A stretch of 18,464 bases of DNA, taken from Chitinispirillales bacterium (GTDB taxonomy: Bacteria; Fibrobacterota; Chitinivibrionia; Chitinivibrionales; Chitinispirillaceae). The stretch lies in the NCBI GenBank assembly GCA_031254445.1, contig JAIRUL010000145.1, positions 1-18,464 of the forward strand, in the 5' to 3' direction. A program made the translations under genes and the position numbers. Below, piece after piece: positions 7,642-15,129 of this stretch. The notes below the pieces were generated by a model. The model was not told the DNA's origin. It ran no database searches and saw nothing but the letters and a program-made list of their open reading frames with translations. Positions within the stretch are counted from its first letter, which is position 1, and each line of letters starts with the position of its first letter.

Positions 7642-8526
7642 TTACCATCCCCTGCCCGGTTTCAAATCGTCTAAAATCTCATCTACCGACGAATGCTTGC
7701 GCGTGTTTTCATCCAAGACCCGCCCGACCTGATCGTCAAAGCAAATCATGCCGCCGCTTTTCCATATCACCCCTATAGGGATGACAGCCTTAGGGTTGTT
7801 GTCCGAATCATAAACCCGCGCCGCCTCGCGCATAGCGCTTTCCCTGTTGTCAACCTCATGCCCCCTATCTTGCAGGTCGTCCATCCGTTCGAGTATTTCC
7901 CTCTGCTGGCCGTTGAACGTGCGGCATGGCGCTATCACCTCCACGAGCGAGAAGCCGCGGTGATCGAGCGCCGCGCCTATCATTTTCTTTGTGTGCGCCT
8001 TGTCGTATGCGCACGCCCTGCAAACCATGGACGCCCCGCTGCCGATAGCCAATTCCGCGATGTTGAGCGGCGCGCTCAGTTTGCCGTAGGGGGTAAGCGA
8101 CCCCTTGTACCCCACTGGAGAAGTGGGGGAGGCCTGATTTTTCGTCATCGCGTACATGCGGTTGTCGAAGCATATCACGGTGATGTCGAAGTTTTTTCTC
8201 GCCGCGTGGACGAAGTGCGCCGCGCCGATCGATAGGAGGTCGCCGTCGCCCGTGGCCACGACCACCGGGATATCCGGCCGCGCGAGCCTCGCGCCTATCG
8301 CGGCCGGCAGCGGCCGCCCGTGGAGCGTGTGCATGCCGAGGCAGTTGAGGAAGAGCGGCAGCCGCGACGAGCAGCCGATCCCCGAGATTACGTTGACCCC
8401 CTCCGGAGCGATGTCGCGCTCGTCGAAGCATTCGGTGAGCGCGGAGAGCACCGTGAAGTAGCTGCACCCTGAACACCAGGAGGGTTTGCGCCCATTCGAG
8501 TAGCGTTCGTGCGGGCGGTTACTCAT
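7642..8526 (-). CDS. korB: 2-oxoacid:ferredoxin oxidoreductase, beta subunit
   Basis: This 294-residue subunit of a thiamine-diphosphate enzyme links oxidative decarboxylation of a 2-oxoacid to ferredoxin reduction and acyl-CoA formation. The TPP/Mg site is Gly93-Asp94-Gly95-Asp96 with Asn122 in FDNRMYAMT. Four cysteines fit a [4Fe-4S] cluster: Cys18 and Cys21 (WCSGC), Cys52 (GIGCSSR) and Cys201 (APCRTFN). LHGRPLPAAIGARLA and SPTSPVGYKG are typical of the two-subunit KorAB-type enzymes. The ATG overlaps the alpha gene stop by 8 bases, and GGGGAGG lies 6 bases upstream, so the subunits are translationally coupled. The 2-oxoglutarate preference implied by the symbol is a guess from subunit layout; pyruvate or branched 2-oxoacids are possible. 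Confidence 0.9.
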   Translation of the reverse strand: MSNRPHERYSNGRKPSWCSGCSYFTVLSALTECFDERDIAPEGVNVISGIGCSSRLPLFLNCLGMHTLHGRPLPAAIGARLARPDIPVVVATGDGDLLSIGAAHFVHAARKNFDITVICFDNRMYAMTKNQASPTSPVGYKGSLTPYGKLSAPLNIAELAIGSGASMVCRACAYDKAHTKKMIGAALDHRGFSLVEVIAPCRTFNGQQREILERMDDLQDRGHEVDNRESAMREAARVYDSDNNPKAVIPIGVIWKSGGMICFDDQVGRVLDENTRKHSSVDEILDDLKPGRGW

Positions 8527-10447
8527 GCGGAACCTCCCCGTCTCCGCCGGCTTCGTGCTCGCTGATGTCGAGGATAAAATTCTCCATTTGGATGATGTTG
8601 TAAAGCTCCGCCTCGATCTCCTCGGGTGTGAACGGGTCGCCGCAGTATTTTTTCACGGGGATGGTGTTTATCCCGGTGTACATGCGTATCATTGACGCAA
8701 GCTGCCCCGTGTAGTTAGACTCGACGACGGCGATGCGCGGGCAGAATTCGAGCAGCTTTAGGTAGTGCCCGCTGATAAACGGGAAAAGGAGCCTTGGGTA
8801 CAGGCACGCTATTTTCAGCCCGCGTTTGCGCAGCGCGGCCACGGCGAAGCGCGTCATCGCGGAGCTTAGGCCCCACGAGACTACGCAAAGGTCGGCGGGC
8901 GGGCCTGCGTCGTTGTCTTCGTCGCCGTTGCCGATGTTGAACTTTTTTGCAAATTCCGACCGCGGCGTCCGCAGCGTTACGCCGTCGGCGTCTATCGTCT
9001 GCATGTGGCTGTAATCCAACTCGATCTTGTCCATCTTGCTGAAGCGCCTATACTGCTGCCTTACGCGGTTTTCCGCCGAGTTGCTCGGCATGCAGTGTTC
9101 ATCGTGTTCAAGGCCGGTTATGCGGCGCGGGCGGGCGTCGTCGGGGCCGGCAGGGTGGGGCGGCTGCGGCGGTTCATCGCCGCAGCCCGCGATATCGAAG
9201 GCGCTCTCAGCCGCGATTTTCGGCATCCCGTCTAAGCCTAGAGCCGGATCGGGCCGCCGGCACGTCGCCCGCAGGTTCCCGAGCGCGCTGTCGGAGAGGA
9301 GTATCACCGGGCATCGGAAGCGTTGCGCCATGTCGAACGCCTCTATCGTTAGGTAGAAGCACTCTTCGATGCTCGCCGCAGCAAGCACTATTCGCTGATC
9401 TTCCCCGTGCCCCCCGAACGCCGCCGCCATGAGGTCGTCTTGGCTGTGCATCGTGGGCATGCCGGTGGACGGCCCCGCGCGCTGCACGTCGACCACAACC
9501 GCCGGGGTTTCCGTCATTGAACAGTAGCCCAAAAATTCCTGCATCAGCGAGAGCCCGGGGCCGCTCGTCGCGGTCATCGCCGGGACGCCGCTGTACCATG
9601 CGCCGGCCGTCACCCCGATGGCCGAAATTTCGTCCTCCGCTTGATAGGCGAACCCGCCGAAGCTGTGCAGGTATTGCGCCATGCGCTCGCCGATGGGCGT
9701 CGCAGGCGTGATGGGGTAAGAGGCGTAGATGCGGCAGCCGGCGGAGATCGCGCCAAGGGCAACGGCCGTGTTGCCGTCCAAAACGACGCGGTTGCCGGGC
9801 ATCGGCATGGGCGGCGATAGGCGTCCGGCGTGTTTGTGGGATGCGCCTATTGCAGGAATGATGCTCTCCGCAGCGGACTCATGCCCTTTGCGGAAAGCGT
9901 CTTCGTTCTCCTCCGTCAGGTTTTTCTTCCTCAGCTTTTCGGTGATTAGGTTTAATATCAGCCGCTCCGGGACGCCTAAGATTTGCGACGCTACCCCTAA
10001 TGCGAAGCTAGATTTTAGCTGCGGGTGTATGTTGATGTGGGGGCAGAGGCCGAAGTTCAGGGCGAAAGATTTTATGCCGCCGATGCGGCCGTTGGCGTTA
10101 TCGCCATTATTGGCATTGACGCTGCTGCCCGTATTGGCGCAGCCGTCCGCGCCGCGATAAGTGCCGCCGTCGCCGTGCACAAAAAGCGTAGATTTATCAA
10201 GCAAAAACACAAAATCCGCCGCCGAGCTGACCGGCGCGGATAGTTCTTCGCCCGACACGGTGACGAGCGCGCTGCACGCCCCCCCGCGAATGGTCGGGGG
10301 GAAGCTCTTGTGGACTGCGGCGGAGAATCCAAGCGCCGCCGCCGACCGCATGAGCATGTCGCCCGCATTCAGTATCCCGTCGCCCGCTTCGCCGCGGAAG
10401 ATTACCCTCAGTGTAAAGGCGTCGCTTTTGCCGCCGTCGGTATCCAT
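8519..10447 (-). CDS. korA: 2-oxoacid:ferredoxin oxidoreductase, fused gamma-alpha subunit
   Basis: This 642-residue protein carries an N-terminal gamma domain (about 10-195, with RGEAGDGI at 18-25 and FPPTIRGGACSALV). An alpha domain follows from about 218, with YPITPATP (244-251), YQAEDEISAIG, SGPGLSLMQEFLGY, GPSTGMPT and, after a loop containing TGLEHDEH, a C-terminal transketolase-like domain ending near DPFTPEEIEAEL. This fused order is normal for KorA-type enzymes. It pairs with the overlapping beta gene. An Asn/Gly-rich insert (about 104-120) interrupts the gamma domain and looks like a surface loop. A second loose segment near 412-440 is Pro/Asp-rich. The ATG is 22 bp after the Hpt gene stop; the ribosome site is weak, suggesting co-transcription with the Hpt gene. 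The enzyme also suggests an anaerobic lifestyle. Confidence 0.9.
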   Translation of the reverse strand: MDTDGGKSDAFTLRVIFRGEAGDGILNAGDMLMRSAAALGFSAAVHKSFPPTIRGGACSALVTVSGEELSAPVSSAADFVFLLDKSTLFVHGDGGTYRGADGCANTGSSVNANNGDNANGRIGGIKSFALNFGLCPHINIHPQLKSSFALGVASQILGVPERLILNLITEKLRKKNLTEENEDAFRKGHESAAESIIPAIGASHKHAGRLSPPMPMPGNRVVLDGNTAVALGAISAGCRIYASYPITPATPIGERMAQYLHSFGGFAYQAEDEISAIGVTAGAWYSGVPAMTATSGPGLSLMQEFLGYCSMTETPAVVVDVQRAGPSTGMPTMHSQDDLMAAAFGGHGEDQRIVLAAASIEECFYLTIEAFDMAQRFRCPVILLSDSALGNLRATCRRPDPALGLDGMPKIAAESAFDIAGCGDEPPQPPHPAGPDDARPRRITGLEHDEHCMPSNSAENRVRQQYRRFSKMDKIELDYSHMQTIDADGVTLRTPRSEFAKKFNIGNGDEDNDAGPPADLCVVSWGLSSAMTRFAVAALRKRGLKIACLYPRLLFPFISGHYLKLLEFCPRIAVVESNYTGQLASMIRMYTGINTIPVKKYCGDPFTPEEIEAELYNIIQMENFILDISEHEAGGDGEVPHE

Positions 10448-10469
10448 AAAGGCGCGTCGCTTCCGTTCG

Positions 10470-10775
10470 TTATGCCGGCGGCAGCGATTTTTTCAGGGCG
10501 TCGCACGCGTCTATGAGCATCTGGTAAAGGTATTTGTCGGGCGCGTTGTTGCGCAGCGAGGTCTCGAATTGCAGCGCGCACTGGTAGACCTCGGTGGCGT
10601 CCAAGTTTCCCGCGGTCCCCTTAATCGTGTGGACGGAAACTTTCGTATTTTCCATGTCCGCCACGGCGTCGTCAAAATTGGCCCACTGCGCGGGCAGCAT
10701 ATCAACAAACTTCCGCAGCATCTTCTCATAAAAAGCTTCTTTGCCTTTGAAGCGCGCCGGGGTCTCTATAGCCAA
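10470..10775 (-). CDS. Stand-alone Hpt (histidine phosphotransfer) domain protein
   Basis: This small helical protein (101 residues) carries the Hpt motif HTIKGTAGNL, with His49 as the predicted phosphoacceptor. The preceding FKGKEAFYEKMLRKFVDMLP helix is typical of Hpt domains at the ends of hybrid kinases. The start is TTG at 10775, because AGGAGG (10787-10782 on the minus strand) lies 6 bases upstream; an ATG at 10802 would place this Shine-Dalgarno inside the gene. It is first in the leftward unit, 22 bp before the 2-oxoacid oxidoreductase genes, with no kinase or receiver domain in the window. It presumably relays phosphate between a hybrid kinase and a response regulator encoded elsewhere. 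Any link to the oxidoreductase is inferred from operon position. Confidence 0.82.
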   Translation of the reverse strand: MAIETPARFKGKEAFYEKMLRKFVDMLPAQWANFDDAVADMENTKVSVHTIKGTAGNLDATEVYQCALQFETSLRNNAPDKYLYQMLIDACDALKKSLPPA

Positions 10776-11015
10776 GGCACCCCTCCTTCCTCTGCATATC
10801 ATTCAGTGGTACACAATCGGTACTTCAATATATTAATATAATATTGCGCCGAAACAAAATAAACATAAATTTTCTTAATCCCGCCCATAACCCGCCCTCG
10901 CCATTAATTTTTTCCCGCCCCCCGTTCGCCATAATATATATTATGTTGTTAGCTTATACTGTCGCAGTCACCGTACCATGGAGGCATTATCAGCCCAGCA
11001 GTCTCGTCAGCGCCT
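10776..11015. promoter_or_regulatory. Divergent AT-rich intergenic region between the two 2-oxoacid units
   Basis: This 240-bp spacer carries promoters for both directions. The leftward side has an AT-rich imperfect palindrome around 10827-10845 that includes -10-like hexamers for the Hpt-oxidoreductase unit. The rightward side has a perfect 14-bp palindrome ATAATATATATTAT (10931-10944) and a -10-like TATACT (10955-10960) about 55 bases before the E1 start. GGAGG at 10980-10984 is too far from the ATG at 11016 to act as its ribosome site, so E1 initiation is unclear. Promoter calls are by eye. Confidence 0.4.
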
Positions 11016-13031
11016 ATGTCCGACAATTTGGACGATGTGTTTAGCAGCGTTCCCAGATACCCGCGCCGTTTGGATCGGCGGGAGTTTTGGCGCGTTGCTT
11101 ACCCTATGGTTTACGTGTCGCGGCAGGTGGACATCCGCTTTAAGGAGCTTTTCAAAAGGGGGCTTGTTAAGGGGACGGTGATACCGATAAGCGGGCACGA
11201 GGCCAGCTCCGTGGGGATGGCGATGCCTTTCCGCCCGGGGGTTGACTCTATAGCGCTTCTTCACCGAAATTTGGCGGCGCACTTTGTGCTTGGGTGTCCG
11301 GTGCGGGAGGCGGTTTGCCAGTATTTGGCGAATGTTGAGAGCCCCACGCACGGCAAGGAGGGCAACGTGCACTTCGGGGACGCGCGGTCGCGGCGGTTTC
11401 CGATGCTTAGCCACCTTGGGGGGATGCTCGCGGTCGCGGTGGGCGGGGCGTGGGCGGCGCGGCGGGCGGGGGAGGAGGCGTTTGGGCTTACTGTGATTGG
11501 GGACGGGGGGAGCAGCACGGGGCAGTTCCACGAGGCGCTGAACATGGCGTCGGTGTTTAAGGTTCCGGTCGTGTTTTTCGTCGAGAACAACGGGTACGCC
11601 TATTCGACGCCCGTCTCCCGCCAGTACAACTGCGAGCGGCTCTCCGACAGGGCGGCGGGGTACGGGATAACGGGCAAAACGATAAACGGGCTTGACGCCT
11701 TTGAGGTGTACGGCGCGGTGTCCGATGCGCTTGAGATGATGGCGAAGGATCCGCAACCTGTACTTATAGAGAGCATGACGGTGCGGCTTCTGGGCCATGC
11801 GGTCTACGACAACGCCGAGTACGTGCCGGAGGCCGAGAAAGCGGCTAATTGGGAGCGCGACCCGCTAAAGTTCTCCCGCGCGGCGGCGATGGAGGCTTGC
11901 GGGGTTGACGAGGGGCGGATGTCGTCCATAGAGTCGGCGCTGCTCGCGCAGTTGGATGAAAAGATACGCGAGGCGCTGGGCGTCGCGCTTCCGGGCGCGG
12001 GGACTGTGCCTATGGACGTTTTCGCGCCGGTTAGGTACCCGGCGCTCAAGCCGTATTCGGCTAAGGGCGTGCGTAACACCGGCGCGGTGAACGCGGCGCT
12101 CGACTATATTCTTGCCGAAAACAGCAATGCGTTTGTGTGCGGCCAGGACGTGGGCAAGTTTGGGTCGGCGTTTAAGACTTGCAAGGGGCTTTTGGACAAG
12201 CACGGCGAGGGGCGGGTGATAGACATGCCCGTTTGCGAGGCGGCGACGGCGGGGTTCTGCTTGGGCGCGTCGCAGGTTGGCAGCCGGCCTATCATGGAGT
12301 TTCAGTTCGCAGATTTTTCGACGGAGGCGGTAAGCCAGCTTGGGCTAAACTCCGGGACGTGGTTTTACCGCGCGGGGGCGCCGGCGCCGCTGCTCTTCCG
12401 TATGCCTAGCGGCGCGGGGGTGACGCTCGGCGCGTTCCACTCCGGCGAGTTCGAGGGGCTGTGGTCGCGCTTCCCGGGGCTAAAGCTATTTTACCCCGCC
12501 ACGCCGCAGGAGACCTACGAGGCGCTCCTCGCGGGATTTTATGACGATAATCCGTGCGTGGTCTTTGAGCATAAATTACTTTATTGGGGTAAGCCGGGCG
12601 ACATAGAGTTCGACGGCGACCTCTCTAAGGTCTGCCGCCCGCGCAAGTATTCGGAGGGCTCCGACATCACTATTATCGCGACGGGCGCGATGGTTGAGCA
12701 GGCGCTGGGCGCGGTTGCCGGCAAAAAGTACACAGCGGAGGTGTGGAACCCGTTTGTGCTCGCCCCCCTCTGCTTCGAGCCGATAGCGGAGTCTATACGC
12801 AAAACCGGCAGGCTTTTGGTTGTTCAGGAGTCGGGCGGGGTCGCGGGGCTTGGGGGGCATTTTATCGCCCTCGCCGCGCGGGAGTGTTTCAGCGGGCTTA
12901 AGCGCGCGCCGGAGCTTATCGCCGCGCCCGATACGCCCGTCCCATTTGCGAAGGAGTTCGAGTCGGCGCATTTGCCGGACTCGGCGAGGATTGCCTGCGT
13001 TATTGAAAAAATGATTGGAGGTATGCCGTGA
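11016..13031 (+). CDS. Fused alpha-beta thiamine-dependent 2-oxoacid dehydrogenase E1
   Basis: This 671-residue protein joins both E1 halves. The alpha half (about 1-330) has HRNLAAHFVLG, PTHGKEGNVHFGD, and the TPP/Mg motif Gly162-Asp163-Gly164 ending in Asn191-Asn192 (VENNGYAYSTP). The beta half (about 349-671) has NAALDYILAENSNAFVCGQDVG, MPVCEAATAGFCLGAS with the Glu expected to activate thiamine, FHSGEFEGLWSRFPGLKLFYPA and a C-terminal transketolase domain. The NNGYAYSTP wording leans toward branched-chain or acetoin-type E1 rather than the homodimeric AceE type. It should decarboxylate a 2-oxoacid and reductively acylate a lipoyl domain. The only lipoyl domain nearby is the one fused to the ketosynthase downstream, whose GTG overlaps this stop codon (GTGA). 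The start ATG lacks a clear Shine-Dalgarno. The substrate is unknown. Confidence 0.88.
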   Translation: MSDNLDDVFSSVPRYPRRLDRREFWRVAYPMVYVSRQVDIRFKELFKRGLVKGTVIPISGHEASSVGMAMPFRPGVDSIALLHRNLAAHFVLGCPVREAVCQYLANVESPTHGKEGNVHFGDARSRRFPMLSHLGGMLAVAVGGAWAARRAGEEAFGLTVIGDGGSSTGQFHEALNMASVFKVPVVFFVENNGYAYSTPVSRQYNCERLSDRAAGYGITGKTINGLDAFEVYGAVSDALEMMAKDPQPVLIESMTVRLLGHAVYDNAEYVPEAEKAANWERDPLKFSRAAAMEACGVDEGRMSSIESALLAQLDEKIREALGVALPGAGTVPMDVFAPVRYPALKPYSAKGVRNTGAVNAALDYILAENSNAFVCGQDVGKFGSAFKTCKGLLDKHGEGRVIDMPVCEAATAGFCLGASQVGSRPIMEFQFADFSTEAVSQLGLNSGTWFYRAGAPAPLLFRMPSGAGVTLGAFHSGEFEGLWSRFPGLKLFYPATPQETYEALLAGFYDDNPCVVFEHKLLYWGKPGDIEFDGDLSKVCRPRKYSEGSDITIIATGAMVEQALGAVAGKKYTAEVWNPFVLAPLCFEPIAESIRKTGRLLVVQESGGVAGLGGHFIALAARECFSGLKRAPELIAAPDTPVPFAKEFESAHLPDSARIACVIEKMIGGMP

Positions 13032-14347
13032 GCGCAAACGTTTTTAAGACCGGCCTTTTCCTCCCGGCTCAGGCTGCGGCGGAGACGGAAGCTATCATCA
13101 CGAAGTGGTTTGTGGGCGAGGGCGACGCGGTCAAGAAGGGTCAGGTCATAGCCGAGGTTGAGAGCGCGAAGTCTACGTTCGACTTCGAGTCGCCCTGCGA
13201 CGGGACGATGGAGAAGCTGCTCTACGCCGAGGGCGCGACGGCGCTCTTCGACAAGCCTGTAGCGGAGATTTCCACGGCAGACGAGTCCATGCGCTCGTGG
13301 GGGCGTCCGGCGGCGTCTGCGGCGGCGGCAGAAGACCTCCCCAAGATGGCCATCGTTGCGGATAAGCTTGAACCCTCCGTGCGGACGATTAGCCTCCTTG
13401 GAATTGGGATATGCCTGCCCGACAGGGTTGTCAAGAACGAGGAGCTCCTATCGGAGTTCCCTGACGTTACCGCCGACTACATCTTCAAGGTGACTGGGAT
13501 AAAGGAGCGCCGCTGGGCCGCCGCCGGGGTCAAGCCGTCGGATATGGCGTACGAGGCGTCGAAGAAAGCCATAGAGAATAGCGGTTTGCAACCGTCGGAC
13601 ATCGACGCGATAATCGTCTCCACCACGACGCCGGACGTGGTGATGCCCTCCACGGCGTGCATCTTGCAGGGGAAGCTCGGCATTCGCGGCGCGCCCGCGT
13701 TCGACCTGAACGCAGCGTGTTCTGGGTGGCTCTACGGCATATCGGTGGCGCGCGGGCTTATACTTTCCGGTATCGCCAAGAACATTCTAGTCGCTGGCGT
13801 GGACATGCAGTCCCGTGTGCTTGACAAGAGCGACAAAGACACGTATTTCTTGTTTGGCGACGGCGCCGGGGCCACGGTTCTTAGCGGCGAGGAGAAGGGG
13901 CACATAATAAAGGAAGAGATACTGAGCGCCGACTCGCTCGGCCTAAACATGGCGCGGCGCGGGTACCCCGGATACGAGGTGCCGGTCAACACGTCTACCT
14001 TCGACCCGTGGCTGCGCCTAGACGGCAAGGCGCTCTTCCGCTTCGCCACGGAGAGCTTCTCCGCGATGGTGCGCGAGCTTGTCGTGAAGAGCAAGTGGAC
14101 TCCGGAAGACGTGCGCTGGGTCGTGCCGCATCAGGCCAACGGCCGCATAATCAAGGCTGCGGCGCAGAAGAGCGGAGTGCCGTTCGAGCGCTTCTATTTG
14201 AATATCGATAGGGTAGGGAATACCTCATGCGCGAGCATTCCTGTCGCGCTGTCGGAGATACAGAACGGTTTGCAAAAGAAAGACAAGATAATATTCTGCA
14301 CGGTCGGCGCGGGGATTACCGCTGCCGGGCTGTCGGTAGAATGGTAG
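13028..14347 (+). CDS. Lipoyl domain fused to KAS III (FabH-like) ketosynthase
   Basis: This 439-residue protein has an N-terminal lipoyl domain (about 5-82) with GEGDAVKKGQ and the lipoylation site ESAKS, Lys48. An Ala/Pro-containing linker (about 83-117) follows, then a complete KAS III domain of about 322 residues. The catalytic triad is Cys231 (NAACSGWLYG), His368 (VPHQANGRI) and Asn398 (RVGNTSCAS), matching E. coli FabH Cys112, His244 and Asn274. FGDGAGA is also present. KAS III normally uses acyl-CoA to prime fatty-acid or polyketide synthesis with malonyl-ACP. A lipoyl arm here, with an E1 gene overlapping by 4 bp and no E2 acyltransferase, suggests that acyl groups pass from lipoyl-Lys48 to Cys231. 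The GTG start has GGAGG 6 bases upstream. Biotinylation is less likely because EAMKM is absent. The domain calls are firm; the reaction is inferred. Confidence 0.9.
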   Translation: MSANVFKTGLFLPAQAAAETEAIITKWFVGEGDAVKKGQVIAEVESAKSTFDFESPCDGTMEKLLYAEGATALFDKPVAEISTADESMRSWGRPAASAAAAEDLPKMAIVADKLEPSVRTISLLGIGICLPDRVVKNEELLSEFPDVTADYIFKVTGIKERRWAAAGVKPSDMAYEASKKAIENSGLQPSDIDAIIVSTTTPDVVMPSTACILQGKLGIRGAPAFDLNAACSGWLYGISVARGLILSGIAKNILVAGVDMQSRVLDKSDKDTYFLFGDGAGATVLSGEEKGHIIKEEILSADSLGLNMARRGYPGYEVPVNTSTFDPWLRLDGKALFRFATESFSAMVRELVVKSKWTPEDVRWVVPHQANGRIIKAAAQKSGVPFERFYLNIDRVGNTSCASIPVALSEIQNGLQKKDKIIFCTVGAGITAAGLSVEW

Positions 14348-14374
14348 CAATATAACAGTAATTTGGCAGGAAAA

Positions 14375-15112
14375 ATGGGCGGGAGACGCAATGTTATTAC
14401 CCCACAGCCCAATTCTCTACCGCCCCCAGCCCCAATAGGTCAATGCGGCCATAGGGGGCGTTTACTCGGAAAGTACATCAAAAGCGGCATCCGTGCGTTA
14501 AGCGACTACGAAATCCTCGAACTATTGCTGACGTTCGCGCTTCCGCGCAAAGACACGAAGCCCATCGCCAAGAGCCTGATTGCCCGCTATGGCACAGTGA
14601 GCGCGGCCGTCAACGCGCCGATGGGCGAGCTTTGCGAGATTGGCGGGCTGGGGGAGCGGTCGGCGGCGCTGTTTGCCCTCTTCAAAGACACGATGGCGTA
14701 CTGCCTGAGCGAAACCTGCGTGGAGAAGCCCGTGGCGGCCCACCGCGGCGACATAGAAAAATACCTCCGCTTCAACTTCGGCCACAGCCGCGACGAGTTC
14801 GTCGCCGCGATATTCCTAGACAACGGCAACCATATCCTGGGAATCGAGGTAATTGCCCAAGGGACGGTAAACCGCTGCGTAATCATCCCGCGCAAGATAA
14901 TGGAGTGCGCGATGAAGCACAGCGCCGCCTCTTTCATCCTAGTCCACAACCACCCCGCCGGAACCGCCGCCGCCTCCGAGGAAGACTGGAAGACCACCGA
15001 GCGCCTCTACGTTGCCGGAAAGGCGATAGACATCCCGTTAGTTGACCACATAATAATATCCAAAAACAAAACCGTTAGCATGAGGGAGCTTCGCCGGTGG
15101 CCGGGGCTATAG
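14375..15112 (+). CDS. radC: RadC family JAMM/MPN protein
   Basis: This 245-residue protein has an N-terminal helix-hairpin-helix-like part (LSDYEILELLLTFALPRKDTKPIA, then ELCEIGGLGERSAALFALF) and a C-terminal JAMM metalloprotease-like domain. The metal motif H-x-H-x7-S-x2-D is intact: His191, His193, Ser201 and Asp204 in HNHPAG followed by SEED, with an upstream Glu in IEVIAQG. The cellular role of RadC remains unsettled; the older DNA-repair assignment is not well supported. The start is taken as ATG at 14375, with AGGA just upstream; a TTG at 14363 is in frame. It begins 27 bp after the lipoyl-ketosynthase gene and may be co-transcribed with it. It converges on the ATPase gene, with 17 bp between stop codons. 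Confidence 0.9.
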   Translation: MGGRRNVITPQPNSLPPPAPIGQCGHRGRLLGKYIKSGIRALSDYEILELLLTFALPRKDTKPIAKSLIARYGTVSAAVNAPMGELCEIGGLGERSAALFALFKDTMAYCLSETCVEKPVAAHRGDIEKYLRFNFGHSRDEFVAAIFLDNGNHILGIEVIAQGTVNRCVIIPRKIMECAMKHSAASFILVHNHPAGTAAASEEDWKTTERLYVAGKAIDIPLVDHIIISKNKTVSMRELRRWPGL

Positions 15113-15129
15113 CCATAAGAAAATATTTT

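Noticed and set aside
8110..8128. Perfect hairpin CCCCACT / AGTGGGG with a 5-base loop
   Set aside because: It lies inside the oxidoreductase beta gene and encodes the conserved SPTSPVG segment, so it is best explained by codon choice.
11007..11798. Long open frame antisense to the E1 gene
   Set aside because: Its product is Arg/His/Pro-rich, as expected from an antisense frame of GC-rich coding DNA, and the plus strand carries an intact E1.
13028..13280. N-terminal domain of the ketosynthase as a biotin carrier
   Set aside because: The modified-lysine context is ESAKS rather than EAMKM, and the neighbouring gene is a lipoyl-dependent E1, not a carboxylase.
14375..15112. radC as a sign of a mobile island or anti-phage system
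   Set aside because: RadC is widespread on chromosomes; no integrase, transposase, phage gene or attachment repeat accompanies it here.
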